A DNA stretch of 64,000 nt from Lachnospiraceae bacterium (GTDB lineage Bacteria; Bacillota; Clostridia; Lachnospirales; Lachnospiraceae), in contig JAFRSD010000035.1 in NCBI GenBank assembly GCA_017427775.1, positions 96,888 through 160,887 of the forward strand, written 5' to 3'. Below the pieces are notes generated by a model, which was given only the letters and a program-made list of their open reading frames with translations, did no database searches and was not told the DNA's origin. This document shows positions 63,461 through 64,000 of this stretch, piece after piece; position 1 is the first letter of the stretch, and each line of letters opens with the position of its first letter. A program made the position numbers and the translations under genes.

Positions 63461-63490
63461 TATGGGACAGTCTTCAAAGACTGTCCCATA
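63461..63490 (-). terminator. Hairpin downstream of the window-edge gene, possible terminator
   Basis: TATGGGACAGTCT (63461-63473) pairs exactly with AGACTGTCCCATA (63478-63490) over a four-base loop. It lies 50 bases after the stop of the minus-strand gene at 63541 and is followed on that strand by TGTTTTG, a short T-rich tail. The rpsT terminator is adjacent, so the two genes converge here. Confidence 0.65.
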
Positions 63491-63540
63491 ACGGAAATAA
63501 TAACTATTTCATGAAAAGTTAGCTATCAGGAATTAAAATA

Positions 63541-63999
63541 TTACTCCTCGGGAGGGTAAACTGCTTCGAGTTCAGTGTATCCACCAAACAAATCAGCATA
63601 TACATTAAACTCAGGGATGATATTCTCAACATGATGATTTGTTCCGTGCTGCTCCATTGTATAATCATAATAAGCTCCGGTTAACTGCATCGGCGCAGTT
63701 TCAGTAACTTCAAGACACTTAGCAGCCTGATTATACTTGTAAGTCTTGTAACCGAACACAATCACTTCGGCACCCAGCCTTGTATAATCAATAATATCAC
63801 TTAATACAGGGATTTCGAAAGCATCCGATATTCCTTCTATTACCTTACCGTCAATAATACCCAACGCATCGTCCTGAATTCCTTCTAAGTAACTGGTCAA
63901 ACCGGCATCATCAGAAGAATCCGTTTCTTTCTCGGCATACATCCACATTTCATCAAAGCATTTATCGCATCCCGGTTCTACGCACGGACGTCTGAGCAT
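63541..63999 (-). CDS. Unidentified protein, reaching the window edge
   Basis: I do not recognise this 152-residue frame. It ends normally at 63541; its first ATG is at 63999, but the frame may continue beyond base 64000, so the gene is probably partial. The first visible stretch is cysteine-rich (RRPCVEPGCDKCFDEMW), which may bind a metal. The rest is acidic and contains EIPVLSDIIDYTRLGAEVIVFGYKTYKY and a VENIIPEFNVYADLF segment. Function unknown; it converges on rpsT. Confidence 0.55.
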   Translation of the reverse strand: MLRRPCVEPGCDKCFDEMWMYAEKETDSSDDAGLTSYLEGIQDDALGIIDGKVIEGISDAFEIPVLSDIIDYTRLGAEVIVFGYKTYKYNQAAKCLEVTETAPMQLTGAYYDYTMEQHGTNHHVENIIPEFNVYADLFGGYTELEAVYPPEE

Positions 64000-64000
64000 A

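Overview
The window looks like a chromosomal segment of a Gram-positive Clostridia, most likely a Lachnospiraceae member. Evidence: a Firmicutes-type rimP-nusA-rnpM-ylxQ-infB-rbfA-nrnA-truB-ribF operon; an hrcA-grpE-dnaK-dnaJ operon with a perfect CIRCE operator; a mtaB, ireB-ruvX-DUF1292-RNase J-mltG-trmR-trhP series; ThiI without rhodanese beside its cysteine desulfurase; consensus sigma-A promoters; and AGGAGG-type ribosome binding sites. Base composition is near half G+C by eye. Almost all genes lie on the minus strand; only a tRNA-Leu, an HPr-like gene and rpsT are on the plus strand. I found no insertion sequence, prophage, integrase or CRISPR array. No gene-free stretch exceeds 300 bases.

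Layout from low to high coordinates (transcription mostly runs the other way). 1-8018: translation/transcription operon rimP to ribF with its promoter and an unusual perfect palindrome in its leader. 8027-13155: compact histidine operon hisZG-hisD-hisB-hisIE, with a HisZ-HisG fusion, a HisF-like pseudo-barrel fused to HisIE, and a 52-residue membrane protein at its end. 13152-20702: operon starting with an ACT-domain protein and UPF0210 enzyme, then RelQ-type alarmone synthetase, rRNA methylase and pseudouridine synthases, a HAD phosphatase and RecU. 20705-25510: walJ, coaE, polA and a zinc-finger membrane protein, followed by tRNA-Leu(CAA) on the plus strand. 25690-36665: RNA-processing and tRNA-modification series ending in a two-domain CBM9-like lipoprotein and two tandem MutS-like ATPases. 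36751-36993: HPr-like protein lacking the phosphorylatable histidine.

37139-50470 is the accessory part: small membrane proteins, an M3 peptidase, a DUF3795-kinase fusion, a methyltransferase, an iron alcohol dehydrogenase, a Nudix enzyme, an ANT(6)-type nucleotidyltransferase beside a P-loop kinase, DUF4272, GNAT, two paralogous unknown proteins and a decayed ANT(6)-like gene. 50569-59861: heat-shock operon hrcA-grpE-dnaK-dnaJ continuing into prmA-rsmE-cysteine desulfurase-thiI and closed by a terminator. 59915-63036: lepA-hemW, divergent from rpsT across a promoter region with a perfect inverted repeat. The last gene is cut or abutted by the window end.

The dominant theme is gene expression: ribosome assembly (RimP, RbfA, RsmE, PrmA, RsmF-like, RsuA-like, S20), tRNA modification (TruB, ThiI, MtaB, TrmR, TrhP), RNA decay (RNase J, NrnA) and protein folding. 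No clear new defence or mobile system stands out. The best leads are the MutS-like pair with its lipoprotein, the His-less HPr, the HisF-like/HisIE fusion, the DUF3795-kinase fusion, the palindromic leader of the nusA operon and the inverted repeat between lepA and rpsT.
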